From Globicatella sanguinis NBRC 15551 (GTDB lineage Bacteria > Bacillota > Bacilli > Lactobacillales > Aerococcaceae), in assembly GCF_001552295.1 (NCBI RefSeq), contig NZ_BCQX01000005.1:1-37318 (forward strand): a DNA stretch of 37,318 nucleotides, read 5' to 3'. This document shows positions 15,369 through 25,158 of this stretch, in pieces. The notes beneath the pieces were generated by a model that worked only from the letters and a program-made list of their open reading frames with translations, made no database searches and had not been told where the DNA came from. Position numbers and translations under genes: made by a program. Every line of letters begins with the position of its first letter. Within the stretch, counting starts at the first letter, position 1.

Positions 15369-16126
15369 TAGTTACCACCCATTTCTTCTGTTTGGCCTTT
15401 ATAGATTAAATTCAATATTTCCGCATCTACATTGCTTGATGGTCCGTCATAAACCACTTCTCCATCACGAATCCCAATGATACGATCACAAAATTCTAAT
15501 GCAAGCTCGACATGGTGAATATTAATCAAAACAGTAATATCAAACTCTTGATTAATACGTTGAAAGTCTTTCATCACTACATTAGCGGTCACTGGATCCA
15601 ATGCTGCAACAGGTTCGTCCGCTAAAATAATACTTGGATCTTGTGCTAAAGTACGAGCTAAAGCTACACGCTGTTGTTGACCCCCAGATAATTGGTCCAC
15701 ACGTGTATATGCTTTATCTAAAATCCCCACACGGTCCAATGCTTCCAAAGCTTTTAACTCTTCTTCTTTTTTATAATGGCCCACTAAAACACGCCAAAAG
15801 GGAATATCCGGCACTAAAGCATTTAGTACATTCGTAATAACTTTGGCACGTGTTACTAAGTTAAATGATTGGAAAATCATCCCAATTTGACGTCTAAATT
15901 TACGTAGACTATCACCTTTTAACGTCGCTACTTCAACACCATTTACAGTTAAATTTCCTTCGCTAATAGGATGCATTTTATTGATTGTTCGAATTAAAGT
16001 TGACTTGCCGGCACCAGACAATCCGATTATCCCTACAAACTCACCTTGTTCGATTTTCAAGTTAATATCTTTTAGTGCCGTAACACCATTATCATAACGT
16101 TTATAAACGTTTTTGAATTCAATCAT
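15368..16126 (-). CDS. phnC: Phosphonate-type ABC transporter ATP-binding protein
   Basis: 252 residues. Walker A is GLSGAGKST (near 36-44), the Q-loop is IFQSFNLV, the signature is LSGGQQQR, Walker B is IILADEPVAALD and the H-loop is INIHHV. The insertion NALVPDIPFWRVLVGHYKKEE after the Q-loop is characteristic of PhnC rather than MetN-type ATPases. AAGAGG precedes the ATG. It heads phnC-phnE-phnE; the binding protein PhnD usually found next to these genes is not in the window. Confidence 0.92.
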   Translation of the reverse strand: MIEFKNVYKRYDNGVTALKDINLKIEQGEFVGIIGLSGAGKSTLIRTINKMHPISEGNLTVNGVEVATLKGDSLRKFRRQIGMIFQSFNLVTRAKVITNVLNALVPDIPFWRVLVGHYKKEEELKALEALDRVGILDKAYTRVDQLSGGQQQRVALARTLAQDPSIILADEPVAALDPVTANVVMKDFQRINQEFDITVLINIHHVELALEFCDRIIGIRDGEVVYDGPSSNVDAEILNLIYKGQTEEMGGN

Positions 16127-16158
16127 TCTAGAACCTCTTTCTTTATTTCACTTTCTCC

Positions 16159-16187
16159 ATTGTACCTAATTTATTTTATTTTTTAAA
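16159..16187 (-). promoter_or_regulatory. Probable promoter of phnCEE
   Basis: Minus-strand -10 TACAAT (16159-16164) with a weak -35 TTTAAA (16182-16187), spacer 17 bp, about 33 bp before phnC. Confidence 0.5.
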
Positions 16188-16387
16188 GTGGTTTTTATCT
16201 TTTCATTCAATCTTTACATAAAGTTAATTTAGCTAAATACGGTCTGTTTTTTGATAACGTTTAAATATAAATTATATAAGTTAAATGATCGTTTATTACA
16301 ATGCGAAGCGAGCAGCCAAAACAAAATTCTTCTAGCTTTTAAACTTTATTGTCCACTTCTATTGAAGGACTATTAAAACCAATAAAA

Positions 16388-16419
16388 ATACCATGCATAA
16401 TCAGCATTACACATGGTAT
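16388..16419 (-). terminator. Probable terminator of pta
   Basis: Minus-strand stem ATACCATGTGTAAT / ATTATGCATGGTAT with a 4-nt loop, followed by TTTTTATT. It lies about 190 nt past the pta stop; a repeat copy sits between. Confidence 0.7.
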
Positions 16420-16528
16420 ATAATATTAAACTTTATCTATCACCTTGACTCTTGATAGGTCGTTCATTGTGATTGCGACTCGTGTTCCAAATACTGATGT
16501 ATTTGTTAAAGACGGGAGTCGGCTACAA

Positions 16529-16575
16529 GGAGATAGAGACGAAGCGAAAAAGGTATTTACTTCTACTTTCCCCAC
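16529..16575 (+). repeat. Module-2 copy of the dispersed repeat
   Basis: GGAGATAGAGACGAAGCG, an AT-rich stretch, then TTCTACTTTCCCCAC: the same arrangement as 3235-3286 and the reverse complement of 32227-32283. Confidence 0.6.
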
Positions 16576-16604
16576 TTGTAATACTTTTTCAAAAAATCGA
16601 TTCA

Positions 16605-17585
16605 TTAAACCAATGTTTGATTAGCGGTAATGATCGATACTTTATAGACATCTTCTTCTACACATCCACGTGATAAGTCGGATACAGGTTTGTTTAAACC
16701 TTGTAAGATTGGTCCAACCGCTTGGTAATTTCCTAAACGTTGCGCAATCTTATAACCGATATTACCTGATTGGATTTCAGGGAAGATATAAACCGTTGCT
16801 TGACCTGCTACTTTTGATTCAGGTGCTTTTTGATCAGCTACAACAGTTGAATAAGCAGCATCAAATTGTAATTCACCATCTAATTCTAATTCTGGTGCTA
16901 ACTCATGAGCAATGCGTGTTGCTTCGATAACTTTATCGACGTCTTCTGATTTTGCAGAACCTTTAGTTGAGAAACTTAACATCGCCACACGTGGGTCAAT
17001 GCCGAAGATTTTAGCTGTGTTAGCAGACTCAACAGCAATTTCAGCTAATGCTTGTGCGTCTGGATTAATGTTGATGGCACAGTCAGCAAAAACTAATTTT
17101 TGTCCATCCATTTGCGGTGGAATCATGACAAACGCACCACTGGTACGGCTCACACCTGGTTTTGTTTTAATAATTTGTAAAGCTGGACGAACGGTATCAC
17201 CTGTTGAGTAGACAGCACCACAAACTAGCGCATCCGCCTGTTCCATTTGCACTAACATTGTACCAAAATATGCTCTATCTAATAAGATAGTGCGCGCTTG
17301 TTCTTCAGTTGCTTTACCTTTACGAACTTTGACAAATTCATCAACCATTGCATCAAATTCATCATAGTGATTAGGGTCTATAATGGTTAAGCCCTCAATA
17401 TTCCACAAATTCTTTTTAGCTAATGCTTGAACTGCTGTTGGTTCACCTAATAATATCGGTTCAACTAAATTATCTGACTTTAGGCGGACCGCTGCACCTA
17501 ATACACGTACATCATCTGCTTCTGGGAATACAATTCGAATGCCTTTACCTTCGATTTTATGACTTAATTCTGCAAACATATCCAT
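16605..17585 (-). CDS. pta: Phosphate acetyltransferase
   Basis: 326 residues from ATG 17583-17585 (MDMFAELSHKIEGKG), with GGAGG 11 bp upstream; a longer frame would begin at a TTG inside that ribosome binding site. Length and sequence fit the short Pta form without the N-terminal regulatory domain: RIVFPEADDVRVLGAA near the start, VCGAVYSTGDTVRPALQ, and the C-terminal GNYQAVGPILQGLNKPVSDL. It converts acetyl-CoA and phosphate to acetyl phosphate, the step before acetate kinase and ATP formation. No acetate kinase gene is in the window. It appears monocistronic. Confidence 0.95.
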   Translation of the reverse strand: MDMFAELSHKIEGKGIRIVFPEADDVRVLGAAVRLKSDNLVEPILLGEPTAVQALAKKNLWNIEGLTIIDPNHYDEFDAMVDEFVKVRKGKATEEQARTILLDRAYFGTMLVQMEQADALVCGAVYSTGDTVRPALQIIKTKPGVSRTSGAFVMIPPQMDGQKLVFADCAININPDAQALAEIAVESANTAKIFGIDPRVAMLSFSTKGSAKSEDVDKVIEATRIAHELAPELELDGELQFDAAYSTVVADQKAPESKVAGQATVYIFPEIQSGNIGYKIAQRLGNYQAVGPILQGLNKPVSDLSRGCVEEDVYKVSIITANQTLV

Positions 17586-17713
17586 GTTTTTACTCGCCTC
17601 CAAAATTTTTGCTGAACATTTGATTATTTCATAACCAAATAGTTCTCTAACTACTATGTTACACTTTTTATAGCAAATAATAAACCCTTTTCATAAGTTT
17701 TACGCATTATTAA

Positions 17714-18193
17714 TTAATAGCTATAGGTAAAATCCTCATGTTGACGGATGACGTCAACATATTTTTTTGCATAATAGCGGGCCATTGGTAAGTTTTGGTC
17801 TAAGTAATTACCGCAATCACGAGCACTTGCTCCTGGAATTTCACCTTCATAATTGGCAATAAATTCAAAACAACGTAATAATAAATCTTTCACCGCTTCA
17901 GGCGCCACCTGTTCTGTTAAGATTAAATAAAAGCCAGTACGGCATCCCATCGGGCCAAAATAAATCACTTCTTGTTTATATTGGGCATCATTACGTAAAA
18001 AAGTTGCGGCTAAATGTTCAATGGTATGAATTTCAGCGGTATTCATCACCGGTTCAAAATTTGGTGCTGTAAATCGTAAATCATAAGATTTTAATGTGGT
18101 CCCACCAACTTGGTCCTCTCTTGATAAATAAATACCCGGTTTTAAATTTGAATGATCGACTGTAAAGCTAGGAATCTTTTCCATTTCCATCAT
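17714..18193 (-). CDS. luxS: S-ribosylhomocysteine lyase
   Basis: 159 residues from ATG 18191-18193 (MMEMEKIPSF), which follows GAGGAGGAC; the longer frame begins inside the ribosome binding site. The metal site is H56 and H60 (HTIEH) with C127 (GASARDCGN), and the catalytic cysteine is C84 (GPMGCRTGFY). It splits S-ribosylhomocysteine into homocysteine and DPD, the autoinducer-2 precursor, in the activated methyl cycle. It stands alone with an extended -10 element; no pfs or metK is next to it. Confidence 0.97.
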   Translation of the reverse strand: MMEMEKIPSFTVDHSNLKPGIYLSREDQVGGTTLKSYDLRFTAPNFEPVMNTAEIHTIEHLAATFLRNDAQYKQEVIYFGPMGCRTGFYLILTEQVAPEAVKDLLLRCFEFIANYEGEIPGASARDCGNYLDQNLPMARYYAKKYVDVIRQHEDFTYSY

Positions 18194-18224
18194 CTCGTCC
18201 TCCTCTAGCATTATATTCTTGAAT

Positions 18225-18230
18225 ATTATA
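18225..18230 (-). promoter_or_regulatory. Extended -10 element of luxS
   Basis: Minus-strand TGTTATAAT with TATAAT at 18225-18230; no good -35 is present at 17 bp, consistent with an extended -10 promoter about 30 bp before the luxS start. Confidence 0.5.
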
Positions 18231-18287
18231 ACAAACTCTTTAATATTTATATACTGTTTCGCAAGGTTATCGGTACCACATCAAAAA

Positions 18288-18332
18288 AACAGTTGCTTTT
18301 TTCTAAACTTTGTTAGAAATCAGCTAACTGTT
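18288..18332 (-). terminator. Terminator of the membrane protein/glycosyltransferase operon
   Basis: Minus-strand AACAGTTAGC...TTTCTAA pairs with TTTAGAAA...GCAACTGTT, followed by T7, 11 bp after the membrane protein stop. Confidence 0.85.
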
Positions 18333-18342
18333 GGACTTCACG

Positions 18343-19539
18343 CTATTCATTTCGTTGCTTTAAATTTAGATAGAGATAAGTATACATTGAAAACAATGTT
18401 ATGATAAATAAACGATAGGTAAAATAAGCATGATGAAAATTGTGATTTTTCAAAATAAACACCCATACAAATGGCACTAAAGCGACCATCAATAATGGGG
18501 TTGTGCTTAACCAATGTTGATAACTTTTGACCCCTTTAAAAGACTGCACTAATAAAATGATAAGCCATAAGACTAAAATAATCATAGCGGTTTTAGGTAA
18601 TAAAATTTTCCACATATTTTTAATAATCTCGATCGCATCTAATACTTCATCCGTTTTACCGCCTGTTCTTAAAGCGATTTGATTCGCAACATTAGCAAAT
18701 GGATTATCTTTTAATATCACTGATCCGATGGCCCATTTACTAGCCCAAGTTAAGCCAAAGCCCATTAGCCAGGTCCAACCTAAAATCACCGTTTCACTTA
18801 AATTATGCTTAAAATGACGCCGATGATGTTGATTAACTAATACAAAATAAATCATCCACGGAAGCGCAAAAGTCAACAATGGTACAGTCAATAAATCGAA
18901 AAAGTTCGTCACAGAACCGATAGTGAAAAATAACAGCACCATTTTGGAGAGTCGATAACCATAGCGTTGATGGACTTCTATCACTGCCACTATTCCCAAT
19001 AAACTGATAATGAAAACCGGTGTATATTGAAGTGAAAGTGGAAAAATCCAAAAATGAATTAATAATAACATCGTTATCAAGAGATACGCATAAGTACGAC
19101 TAATTGCTTTTTCAACTTTAGTCATTGAAAAATAGAAAACAATAAAAACTAAGAAAATGTTTAAATAACGAATATGCTTATAACTAATAAAGATTAGCAT
19201 AGGTCTTAAAACCGCAATATCACCGAGCCAATAACGTTCATAACCATTATTCCACATCGCAGCTTGGATGGCCGACAGTTCTTCTTGATTACTTAACTTG
19301 TTAAAAATTAAATTATCGGTAAAAGTATCCAGTTTGGTACCTTTAAATTCACCCATCACACTCCAACGCTTAGTTTCATTAGCAATTGTTTCTAATGAAT
19401 AGCGTAAATTCACTGCAATTTTTTCAAATGGAATCGTATAACTTAATACCATTAAACTAAAATACAACACCACTAATAAAACAAAAAGTAATAATAATTG
19501 CCAGAGTATTTGACCTAAATTAGTATGTTTATGCTTCAT
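18343..19539 (-). CDS. Multi-span membrane protein, partner of the GT2 enzyme
   Basis: 398 residues with an N-terminal signal-anchor (about 12-34), a large outward loop (about 40-110) and then some eight or nine hydrophobic spans. I do not recognise a named family. The long first extracytoplasmic loop and multi-span layout resemble GT-C-type glycosyltransferases or Gtr-type membrane proteins that use polyprenyl-phosphate sugars. Its start overlaps the GT2 gene by 11 bp, implying coupled translation and a shared task. Inferred role: transfer of the sugar lipid made by the GT2 partner onto a cell-surface polymer. Confidence 0.65.
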   Translation of the reverse strand: MKHKHTNLGQILWQLLLLFVLLVVLYFSLMVLSYTIPFEKIAVNLRYSLETIANETKRWSVMGEFKGTKLDTFTDNLIFNKLSNQEELSAIQAAMWNNGYERYWLGDIAVLRPMLIFISYKHIRYLNIFLVFIVFYFSMTKVEKAISRTYAYLLITMLLLIHFWIFPLSLQYTPVFIISLLGIVAVIEVHQRYGYRLSKMVLLFFTIGSVTNFFDLLTVPLLTFALPWMIYFVLVNQHHRRHFKHNLSETVILGWTWLMGFGLTWASKWAIGSVILKDNPFANVANQIALRTGGKTDEVLDAIEIIKNMWKILLPKTAMIILVLWLIILLVQSFKGVKSYQHWLSTTPLLMVALVPFVWVFILKNHNFHHAYFTYRLFIITLFSMYTYLYLNLKQRNE

Positions 19540-20470
19540 CTTTTAGCCCTCTTTGGCTCTTTTTATTTTTAAACTCCATTTCAAAGCGTTGTTGGAAATG
19601 ATAGCATTGAACATCTAAAATAATCCCCGCTATAAAGACAATCATTGCAGCTAAGAAAAAGAATCCCGATACAAACAGTGTTGGGAATCGTTCGACCGTA
19701 CCAGTTTGACGAAATTCAAACCATACTGGCAAAAATAACAAAGCAGAAATTAAACTGAGTACAAACGCAATAGCCGTAAAATAACGAAATGGACGATAAT
19801 TCTTTATTAAACGACCAATCGTTTTAATCACTCTAAAACCATCTTTGTAGGTATTTAATTTTGAAACACTTCCTTCAGGACGATCACGATAAGTCACAAT
19901 CACATTTTTTATTGGTAAATGCTTATCTAAAGAATGAATCGTCATTTCTGTTTCAATTTCAAATCCAGTCGATTGGATAGAAAAAGTCTTTACAAAAGCA
20001 TAACTAAAAGCACGGTAACCGGTCATAATATCTCGAATATCACTATTAAACATTTGGTTAATGATTAGACGGACTAAGACATTACCAAAATTATGGAAAG
20101 GACGTTTATTTTCTTCAAAATAAGTAGAACTTAGACGATCACCAATCACCATTTCTGCTTCTCCACTTAAAATAGCTGCGACCATCTCTGGTGCATACTC
20201 TGCAGGATAGGTATCATCTCCATCAATCATGACATAAGCCTCTGCTTCAATATCACGAAACATCGCACGAATCACATTACCTTTTCCTTGTTTCGTTACT
20301 CTACGAACGATTGCTCCAGCTTGACTGGCAATTTTAACGGTATCATCGGTTGAATTATTATCATAAACGTAAATGGTTGCTTCGGGTAAGACCGTTCTAA
20401 AATCAGCAATGACTTTTCCAATGGTTACTGCTTCATTATAGCAAGGGATTAATACTGCTATTTTATCCAT
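19529..20470 (-). CDS. GT2 glycosyltransferase, polyprenyl-phosphate sugar synthase type
   Basis: 313 residues from ATG 20468-20470 (MDKIAVLIPCYNEAVTIG), preceded by AAGAGGAAAA. The GT2 A-fold is shown by the first strand and PCYNE, DNNSTDDT near 45-52, and the metal-binding MIDGDDTYPAE near 95. TGYRAFSY and TGFEIETEMTIHS follow the DPM1/GtrB pattern. Two hydrophobic segments at the C-terminus (about 230-295) anchor it in the membrane, as in GtrB-type enzymes. It probably loads a hexose from a nucleotide sugar onto undecaprenyl phosphate on the inner face. Overlaps its membrane partner by 11 bp. Confidence 0.87.
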   Translation of the reverse strand: MDKIAVLIPCYNEAVTIGKVIADFRTVLPEATIYVYDNNSTDDTVKIASQAGAIVRRVTKQGKGNVIRAMFRDIEAEAYVMIDGDDTYPAEYAPEMVAAILSGEAEMVIGDRLSSTYFEENKRPFHNFGNVLVRLIINQMFNSDIRDIMTGYRAFSYAFVKTFSIQSTGFEIETEMTIHSLDKHLPIKNVIVTYRDRPEGSVSKLNTYKDGFRVIKTIGRLIKNYRPFRYFTAIAFVLSLISALLFLPVWFEFRQTGTVERFPTLFVSGFFFLAAMIVFIAGIILDVQCYHFQQRFEMEFKNKKSQRGLKDEA

Positions 20471-20531
20471 TATTTTCCTCTTTTCATTTTTAAGTAGACT
20501 TATCATACTACAAAAATTATTTCATTTCACT

Positions 20532-20584
20532 AAAAAAAGAGAGATGAAAACGTATTTTCTTACGAAAATTGTTTACTTCTCTCT
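20532..20584 (-). terminator. Terminator-like hairpin beyond dusB
   Basis: Minus-strand AGAGAGAAGTAAAC...GTTTTCATCTCTCT followed by T7, with an inner ATTTTC/GAAAAT stem. It lies about 155 nt past the dusB stop and would end the ftsH-hslO-dusB transcript or any read-through. Confidence 0.75.
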
Positions 20585-20737
20585 AAAATTATTAATTATA
20601 TTACGCATAAGGTCTTTAAACACAGCAACAAGGTAGTATCATAGCAAAAGCCAGTAACTTTAAATCCGCGGGGGAAACACTACCGAGCCACTTCGTTCCT
20701 TTTCTAAAACGAGCAGCTTCACTATCTCAATTCAATA

Positions 20738-21781
20738 CTACTCATTCGCTGCTTCTTCACGTTTAGCTAAACGTTCTAAGCGACGTTCTGCTTGTTTTTC
20801 TTCATGCATCTCAGCTACTTCTACAAAATCTAACAATAATTTTTTCACTGTATCTGATTCTTCGGTCTCATTAATCGCTACTTTGACTTTTGATGAACGT
20901 GGAATCCCTTTTAAATAATAATGTGCTTGTGAACGGAATTCTTTAGTGGCGGTTCTATCCCCTTTTAATGCTACTAAACGATCTAAATGGTCAATCGCTG
21001 TATCGATTTTCTCACGAGCATTCATTGGTGGTAAAATTTCACCGGTTTCTAGATAGTGTACCATTTGTTTAATTACCCAAGGATTTCCTAGAGCTGCCCG
21101 ACCAACCATTACTCCGTCAACACCCGTTGTTTCTAATAGATGTTTGGCTTGTTCAGGAGTTCGAACATCACCATTACCGATAAAAGGAATGGTTTTTAGC
21201 TCTTTTTTAACAGCTTTTAAAATATCCCAATTGGCTTTGCCTTCATACATTTGCACACGTGTACGGCCATGCATCGCTACCATTGAAGCGCCCGCACGTT
21301 CAGCCGCTAAGGCATTTTCAATTGCATATAAATGTTCATCATCCCAACCAGTACGCATTTTTACTGTAACAGGCTTATCGACTGCATCCACTACAGATGA
21401 TACCATTTCATAAACTTTGTTAGGATCTAATAACCAGCGAGCACCCGCTTCTGCTTTAATGACCTTATTAACCGGACAGCCCATATTAATATCAATGATG
21501 GCACATTCCGTATTTTCAGCCACATATTTTGCTGCTTCAACCAATGTTTCGCGATTACCACCCATAATTTGAATACTTAAAGGATATTCATTTTCAGCGA
21601 TATGCAACATACTTAAGGTCTTTTCATTACGGAATTGAATCCCTTTGTCACTAATCATTTCACATACTACTAATCCAGCTCCGAATTGTTTGACAATCGT
21701 TCTAAATGCCGAATTTGATACTCCGGCCATCGGCGCCACCACAATTGGATTATCAATTTGTATATTTCCTATTTTAAACAT
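20738..21781 (-). CDS. dusB: tRNA-dihydrouridine synthase
   Basis: 347 residues. The N-terminal FMN-binding TIM barrel opens with PIVVAPMAGVSNSAFR; the catalytic cysteine is in NMGCPVNKV near residue 100, and VKMRTGWDD plus GNGDVRTPEQA carry FMN contacts. It reduces a specific uridine in the tRNA D-loop. The ATG lies 2 bp after hslO and its ribosome binding site is in the last codons of that gene, so the pair is coupled; this hslO-dusB arrangement is common in Lactobacillales. Confidence 0.95.
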   Translation of the reverse strand: MFKIGNIQIDNPIVVAPMAGVSNSAFRTIVKQFGAGLVVCEMISDKGIQFRNEKTLSMLHIAENEYPLSIQIMGGNRETLVEAAKYVAENTECAIIDINMGCPVNKVIKAEAGARWLLDPNKVYEMVSSVVDAVDKPVTVKMRTGWDDEHLYAIENALAAERAGASMVAMHGRTRVQMYEGKANWDILKAVKKELKTIPFIGNGDVRTPEQAKHLLETTGVDGVMVGRAALGNPWVIKQMVHYLETGEILPPMNAREKIDTAIDHLDRLVALKGDRTATKEFRSQAHYYLKGIPRSSKVKVAINETEESDTVKKLLLDFVEVAEMHEEKQAERRLERLAKREEAANE

Positions 21782-21783
21782 AA

Positions 21784-22662
21784 CTATCCCTCAACTACTA
21801 ATGCCTTTAATTCATCTTCAGTAAATTGATAATGTTCATTACAATAATGACACACTAGTTCTGCTCCATGATCTTCTTCGATCATTGCATTAATCTCATC
21901 ATTACCAATCATTTTTAAACTTTTAGCAAAACGTTCTTTACTACATGGACAGTAGAACGCAACCTCATGCTTATCTAAAATTTTAGAATTATTTTCACCT
22001 ACTAAAATATCTAATAATTCTTCTAATGGTTTCTTTTGATCTAGCAAATCAGAGAAGCGACCAATGGAATTAATACGCGCTTCTAAATCATCAATTGTTT
22101 CTTCAGTGGCACCTGGCATCACTTGAATCATAAAACCACCTGCTGCTGCTACTGATTCATCAGGGTTAACTAAAACACTCAATCCAATGGAAGAAGGTGT
22201 TTGTTCTGAAATCGCCATATAATAAGTGAAGTCTTCTGCTAATTCACCACTGATTAATGGTACTTGACCTGAGAATGGTTCATCTGCACCCGTAATATAC
22301 TTTCTAACGGTTAAGGTGCCCGGTAATCCTACCGCACCCGCTACATCCAATTTTCCTTTATCATTTAATTCTAAAGCAACATGGGGATTTTGGATATATC
22401 CGCGTACATTTCCAACGGAGTCGCCATCAGTGACGATACGTCCAGCAGGACCTTCACCTAGTACTTCCACACTGATGCGGTCTTCTCCTTTTAAGTTGGA
22501 TCCTAATAAACTAGTAGCTACCAATGTTCGTCCTAAAGCCGCAGTGGATGTGTGCCATGTATCATGACGACGATGTGCTTCATCAACCGTTTCAGTAAAG
22601 TCTAATACAAACACCCGCACTTGCCCATCATAGGCAACAGCTTTTAAAATTTGATCTGTCAT
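21784..22662 (-). CDS. hslO: Redox-regulated chaperone Hsp33
   Basis: 292 residues from ATG 22660-22662 (MTDQILKAVAYDGQ), preceded by AAAGGAAT; the longer frame would start in that site. The C-terminal redox switch is complete: CPC near residue 235 and CHYC near 267, the four cysteines that bind zinc when reduced and form disulfides under oxidative stress, which activates the holdase. The N-terminal part includes GRTLVATSLLGSNLK, typical of the family. Lies between ftsH and dusB. Confidence 0.95.
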   Translation of the reverse strand: MTDQILKAVAYDGQVRVFVLDFTETVDEAHRRHDTWHTSTAALGRTLVATSLLGSNLKGEDRISVEVLGEGPAGRIVTDGDSVGNVRGYIQNPHVALELNDKGKLDVAGAVGLPGTLTVRKYITGADEPFSGQVPLISGELAEDFTYYMAISEQTPSSIGLSVLVNPDESVAAAGGFMIQVMPGATEETIDDLEARINSIGRFSDLLDQKKPLEELLDILVGENNSKILDKHEVAFYCPCSKERFAKSLKMIGNDEINAMIEEDHGAELVCHYCNEHYQFTEDELKALVVEG

Positions 22663-22871
22663 ATTCTTTATTCCTTTCATCAAATCATTTTATTTACCAT
22701 GTTATTTCTATCTCAGTTGTTAATAACCTTTCATAGTTTAACAAAAAGTTTTTTAAATTGAAAGTTCTTTGACTCAAATAGACAATTGAATGTTTACCTT
22801 TTTAATCCACTCAATCGCTCGTCATAACGCATTTCATTTTCTAAGCATAATTTAAATTAAAAGAAAAAATG

Positions 22872-22905
22872 GAGGCCGGGAAAATTTTAGCAATTACCCA
22901 GCCTC
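22872..22905 (-). terminator. Terminator after ftsH
   Basis: Minus-strand GAGGCTGGG / CCCGGCCTC with a 16-nt loop, followed by ATTTTTTC. It lies 22 bp past the ftsH stop and separates ftsH from hslO-dusB. Confidence 0.85.
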
Positions 22906-22926
22906 TTTGATACTAATTAATGTTGA

Positions 22927-25092
22927 TTATTCTTCGTCTAAATTAGTTTCGGTTGAATCTGATTCTGAAGATAATTCTTCAAATTCACCGTCGACTTCTG
23001 AATTCAGCTTGTTAGAATCGTTTGAACTCTCAGTAGTATGTGGATGATGTTTGGCCTCATCTTCAGCTAAATTAGTTTCTAAATCACGATCCGCTTTTTC
23101 TTTAGCTTCTTCAAATGTTCTCACTTCTTCTTCTGGTTCTTCACCATTACTATAAGGTGTTGGCATTTCACCTGTTTCAAAAAGTGATTTAATTTGACGT
23201 TTATCTAAGGTTTCAACTTCTAATAATTTTTCAGCGATCACATTTAATTGTTCGCGATGTTCGTTAATAATACGATGTGCTTCTTCATGGGCTTCATTCA
23301 TAATACGACGAATTTCTAAGTCGATTTCGTAAGAAATTTGCTCTGAATAATGGGCACTTTGTCCATATTGACGACCAACGAAAACAGATTCATTGCCTTC
23401 AAATTGAACCGTACCTAATTTATCTGACATTCCGTATTGGGTTACCATAGCACGGACAATGTTAGTCGCTTGTTCAAAGTCATTACTTGCGCCGGTAGAT
23501 TGTGAATTAAAGACAATTTCTTCAGCCACACGTCCACCTAATAAACCAACAACTTGTTCATATAATTCTTTCTTGGTCACGATAAAGCGATCTTCTTTAG
23601 GTAACATAATCGCATAACCACCTGCTCGACCACGTGGTACAATGGTTACTTTATGAACCACTCGTGCATCACTTAAGACCATTCCGACAACCGTATGACC
23701 GGCTTCATGATAAGCAATGGTTCTTCTTTGTGCTGCTGAAATGACACGGTCTTGTTTAGCTGGTCCAGCTACCACACGGTCTTGCGCTTCATCTAAGTCA
23801 CCCATCGTAATTTCTTTACGATTGAAGCGGGCTGCAATTAAAGCGGCCTCGTTTAATAAGTTTTCTAACTCCGCTCCTGATGAACCTGGTGTTTGTTGTG
23901 CAATGACTTTTAAATCCACATCTGGTGCGAACTTCTTATTGCGGGCATGAACTTTCAGAATCGCTTCACGACCTTTTACATCTGGATTACCAACTAAAAT
24001 TTGGCGGTCAAAACGTCCTGGACGTAATAAAGCCGGGTCTAACACATCTGAACGGTTCGTTGCAGCAATCACAATTACGGCTTCATTTCCCTCAAAACCA
24101 TCCATCTCAACTAACAATTGGTTAAGGGTTTGTTCACGTTCATCGTGGCCACCACCCATACCAGCTCCACGTTGACGACCAACAGCATCAATCTCATCAA
24201 TAAAGATAATTGCAGGTGCTGCTTTTTTTGCATTTTCAAATAAATCACGTACACGGCTCGCTCCGACCCCAACGAACATCTCAACGAATTCTGACGCTGA
24301 AATACTAAAGAATGGGACACCGGCTTCACCAGCGACGGCTTTTGCTAATAAGGTTTTACCTGTCCCTGGAGGACCTTCTAATAAGACCCCTGAAGGAATA
24401 CGTGCGCCTAATTCAGCATATTTTTTAGGATTTTTTAAGAAATCCACAATCTCAACTAATTCTTGTTTTTCTTCCTCAGCACCGGCAACATCAGAGAAGC
24501 GTACTTTGACTTTCTCTTTATTTACTTCACGTGATTTGGTTTTACCAAAGTTCATCACATTACGGCCACCGCCACCGCCACTTTGTTGGAAAATCGAAAA
24601 CATTAAGAAGAATGCCGGAATCATTAAAATCACAAATGGGATTATCGATATCCACATTTCTAAGTTTGATTCTGAAATCGTCTTAATTTCTGTTTCTGAG
24701 TTTTGTGCTAATTCGGTTATTTGTCTAATGGTTGAATCGTTACCCAACACTTTGGTGGTAAAACGATTCGAGGTACTCGAATTTTGTAAAACTTCAATAA
24801 AAGTATCCCGGTCAGTGGTTTGAGTTTCAGCGGTCGAATTGAATTGACCATTAATATTATAAACTCCAGCCCCTGCCTGAATTTCAAAGGACTTAATTTG
24901 TCCATCTTCTAACTTTTCTACAAATTCACTGGCGCTTATCTCATTTGATTTATTACCTGAAAATAAATCACCCGTAAATAATTGGAAAATCCCCATAAAT
25001 GCTAAGAAGAGCAATAAGTAAAAGAATGGTCCTTTCATCATATTGCGATTCGGTTTTTTATTATTGGGATTATTTCGTTTTGGGTTATTCAT
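22927..25092 (-). CDS. ftsH: ATP-dependent zinc metalloprotease FtsH
   Basis: 721 residues. A basic N-terminus, first membrane span about 22-40, an extracytoplasmic domain, second span about 148-168, then the AAA+ domain with Walker A GPPGTGKT (near 240), Walker [30 protein letters not shown], and the zinc protease site HEAGH near 460. The last 60 residues are an acidic, low-complexity tail. The hexameric membrane protease degrades unfolded and regulatory proteins. GGAGG precedes the ATG. It follows hpt by about 66 bp, as in many Firmicutes. Confidence 0.97.
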   Translation of the reverse strand: MNNPKRNNPNNKKPNRNMMKGPFFYLLLFLAFMGIFQLFTGDLFSGNKSNEISASEFVEKLEDGQIKSFEIQAGAGVYNINGQFNSTAETQTTDRDTFIEVLQNSSTSNRFTTKVLGNDSTIRQITELAQNSETEIKTISESNLEMWISIIPFVILMIPAFFLMFSIFQQSGGGGGRNVMNFGKTKSREVNKEKVKVRFSDVAGAEEEKQELVEIVDFLKNPKKYAELGARIPSGVLLEGPPGTGKTLLAKAVAGEAGVPFFSISASEFVEMFVGVGASRVRDLFENAKKAAPAIIFIDEIDAVGRQRGAGMGGGHDEREQTLNQLLVEMDGFEGNEAVIVIAATNRSDVLDPALLRPGRFDRQILVGNPDVKGREAILKVHARNKKFAPDVDLKVIAQQTPGSSGAELENLLNEAALIAARFNRKEITMGDLDEAQDRVVAGPAKQDRVISAAQRRTIAYHEAGHTVVGMVLSDARVVHKVTIVPRGRAGGYAIMLPKEDRFIVTKKELYEQVVGLLGGRVAEEIVFNSQSTGASNDFEQATNIVRAMVTQYGMSDKLGTVQFEGNESVFVGRQYGQSAHYSEQISYEIDLEIRRIMNEAHEEAHRIINEHREQLNVIAEKLLEVETLDKRQIKSLFETGEMPTPYSNGEEPEEEVRTFEEAKEKADRDLETNLAEDEAKHHPHTTESSNDSNKLNSEVDGEFEELSSESDSTETNLDEE

Positions 25093-25158
25093 ATAATCTT
25101 TTATCCTCCGATCCGATTTAATATCTTGACTATCATACCATATTAAATTCGAAAAGTC

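Larger units (their letters stand above)
16127..16604. other. 478-bp intergenic region between phnC and pta
   Basis: It holds the phnC promoter, the pta terminator and a module-2 repeat copy at 16529-16575 (AGACGAAGCG...CTTCTACTTTCCCCAC). A degraded module-2-like stretch near 16302-16365 is uncertain. No coding frame is supported. Confidence 0.6.

Noticed and set aside
20590..20737. Further copy of the dispersed repeat downstream of dusB
   Set aside because: Only loose similarity and a weak GGTAGT/ACTACC pairing; not enough to call.
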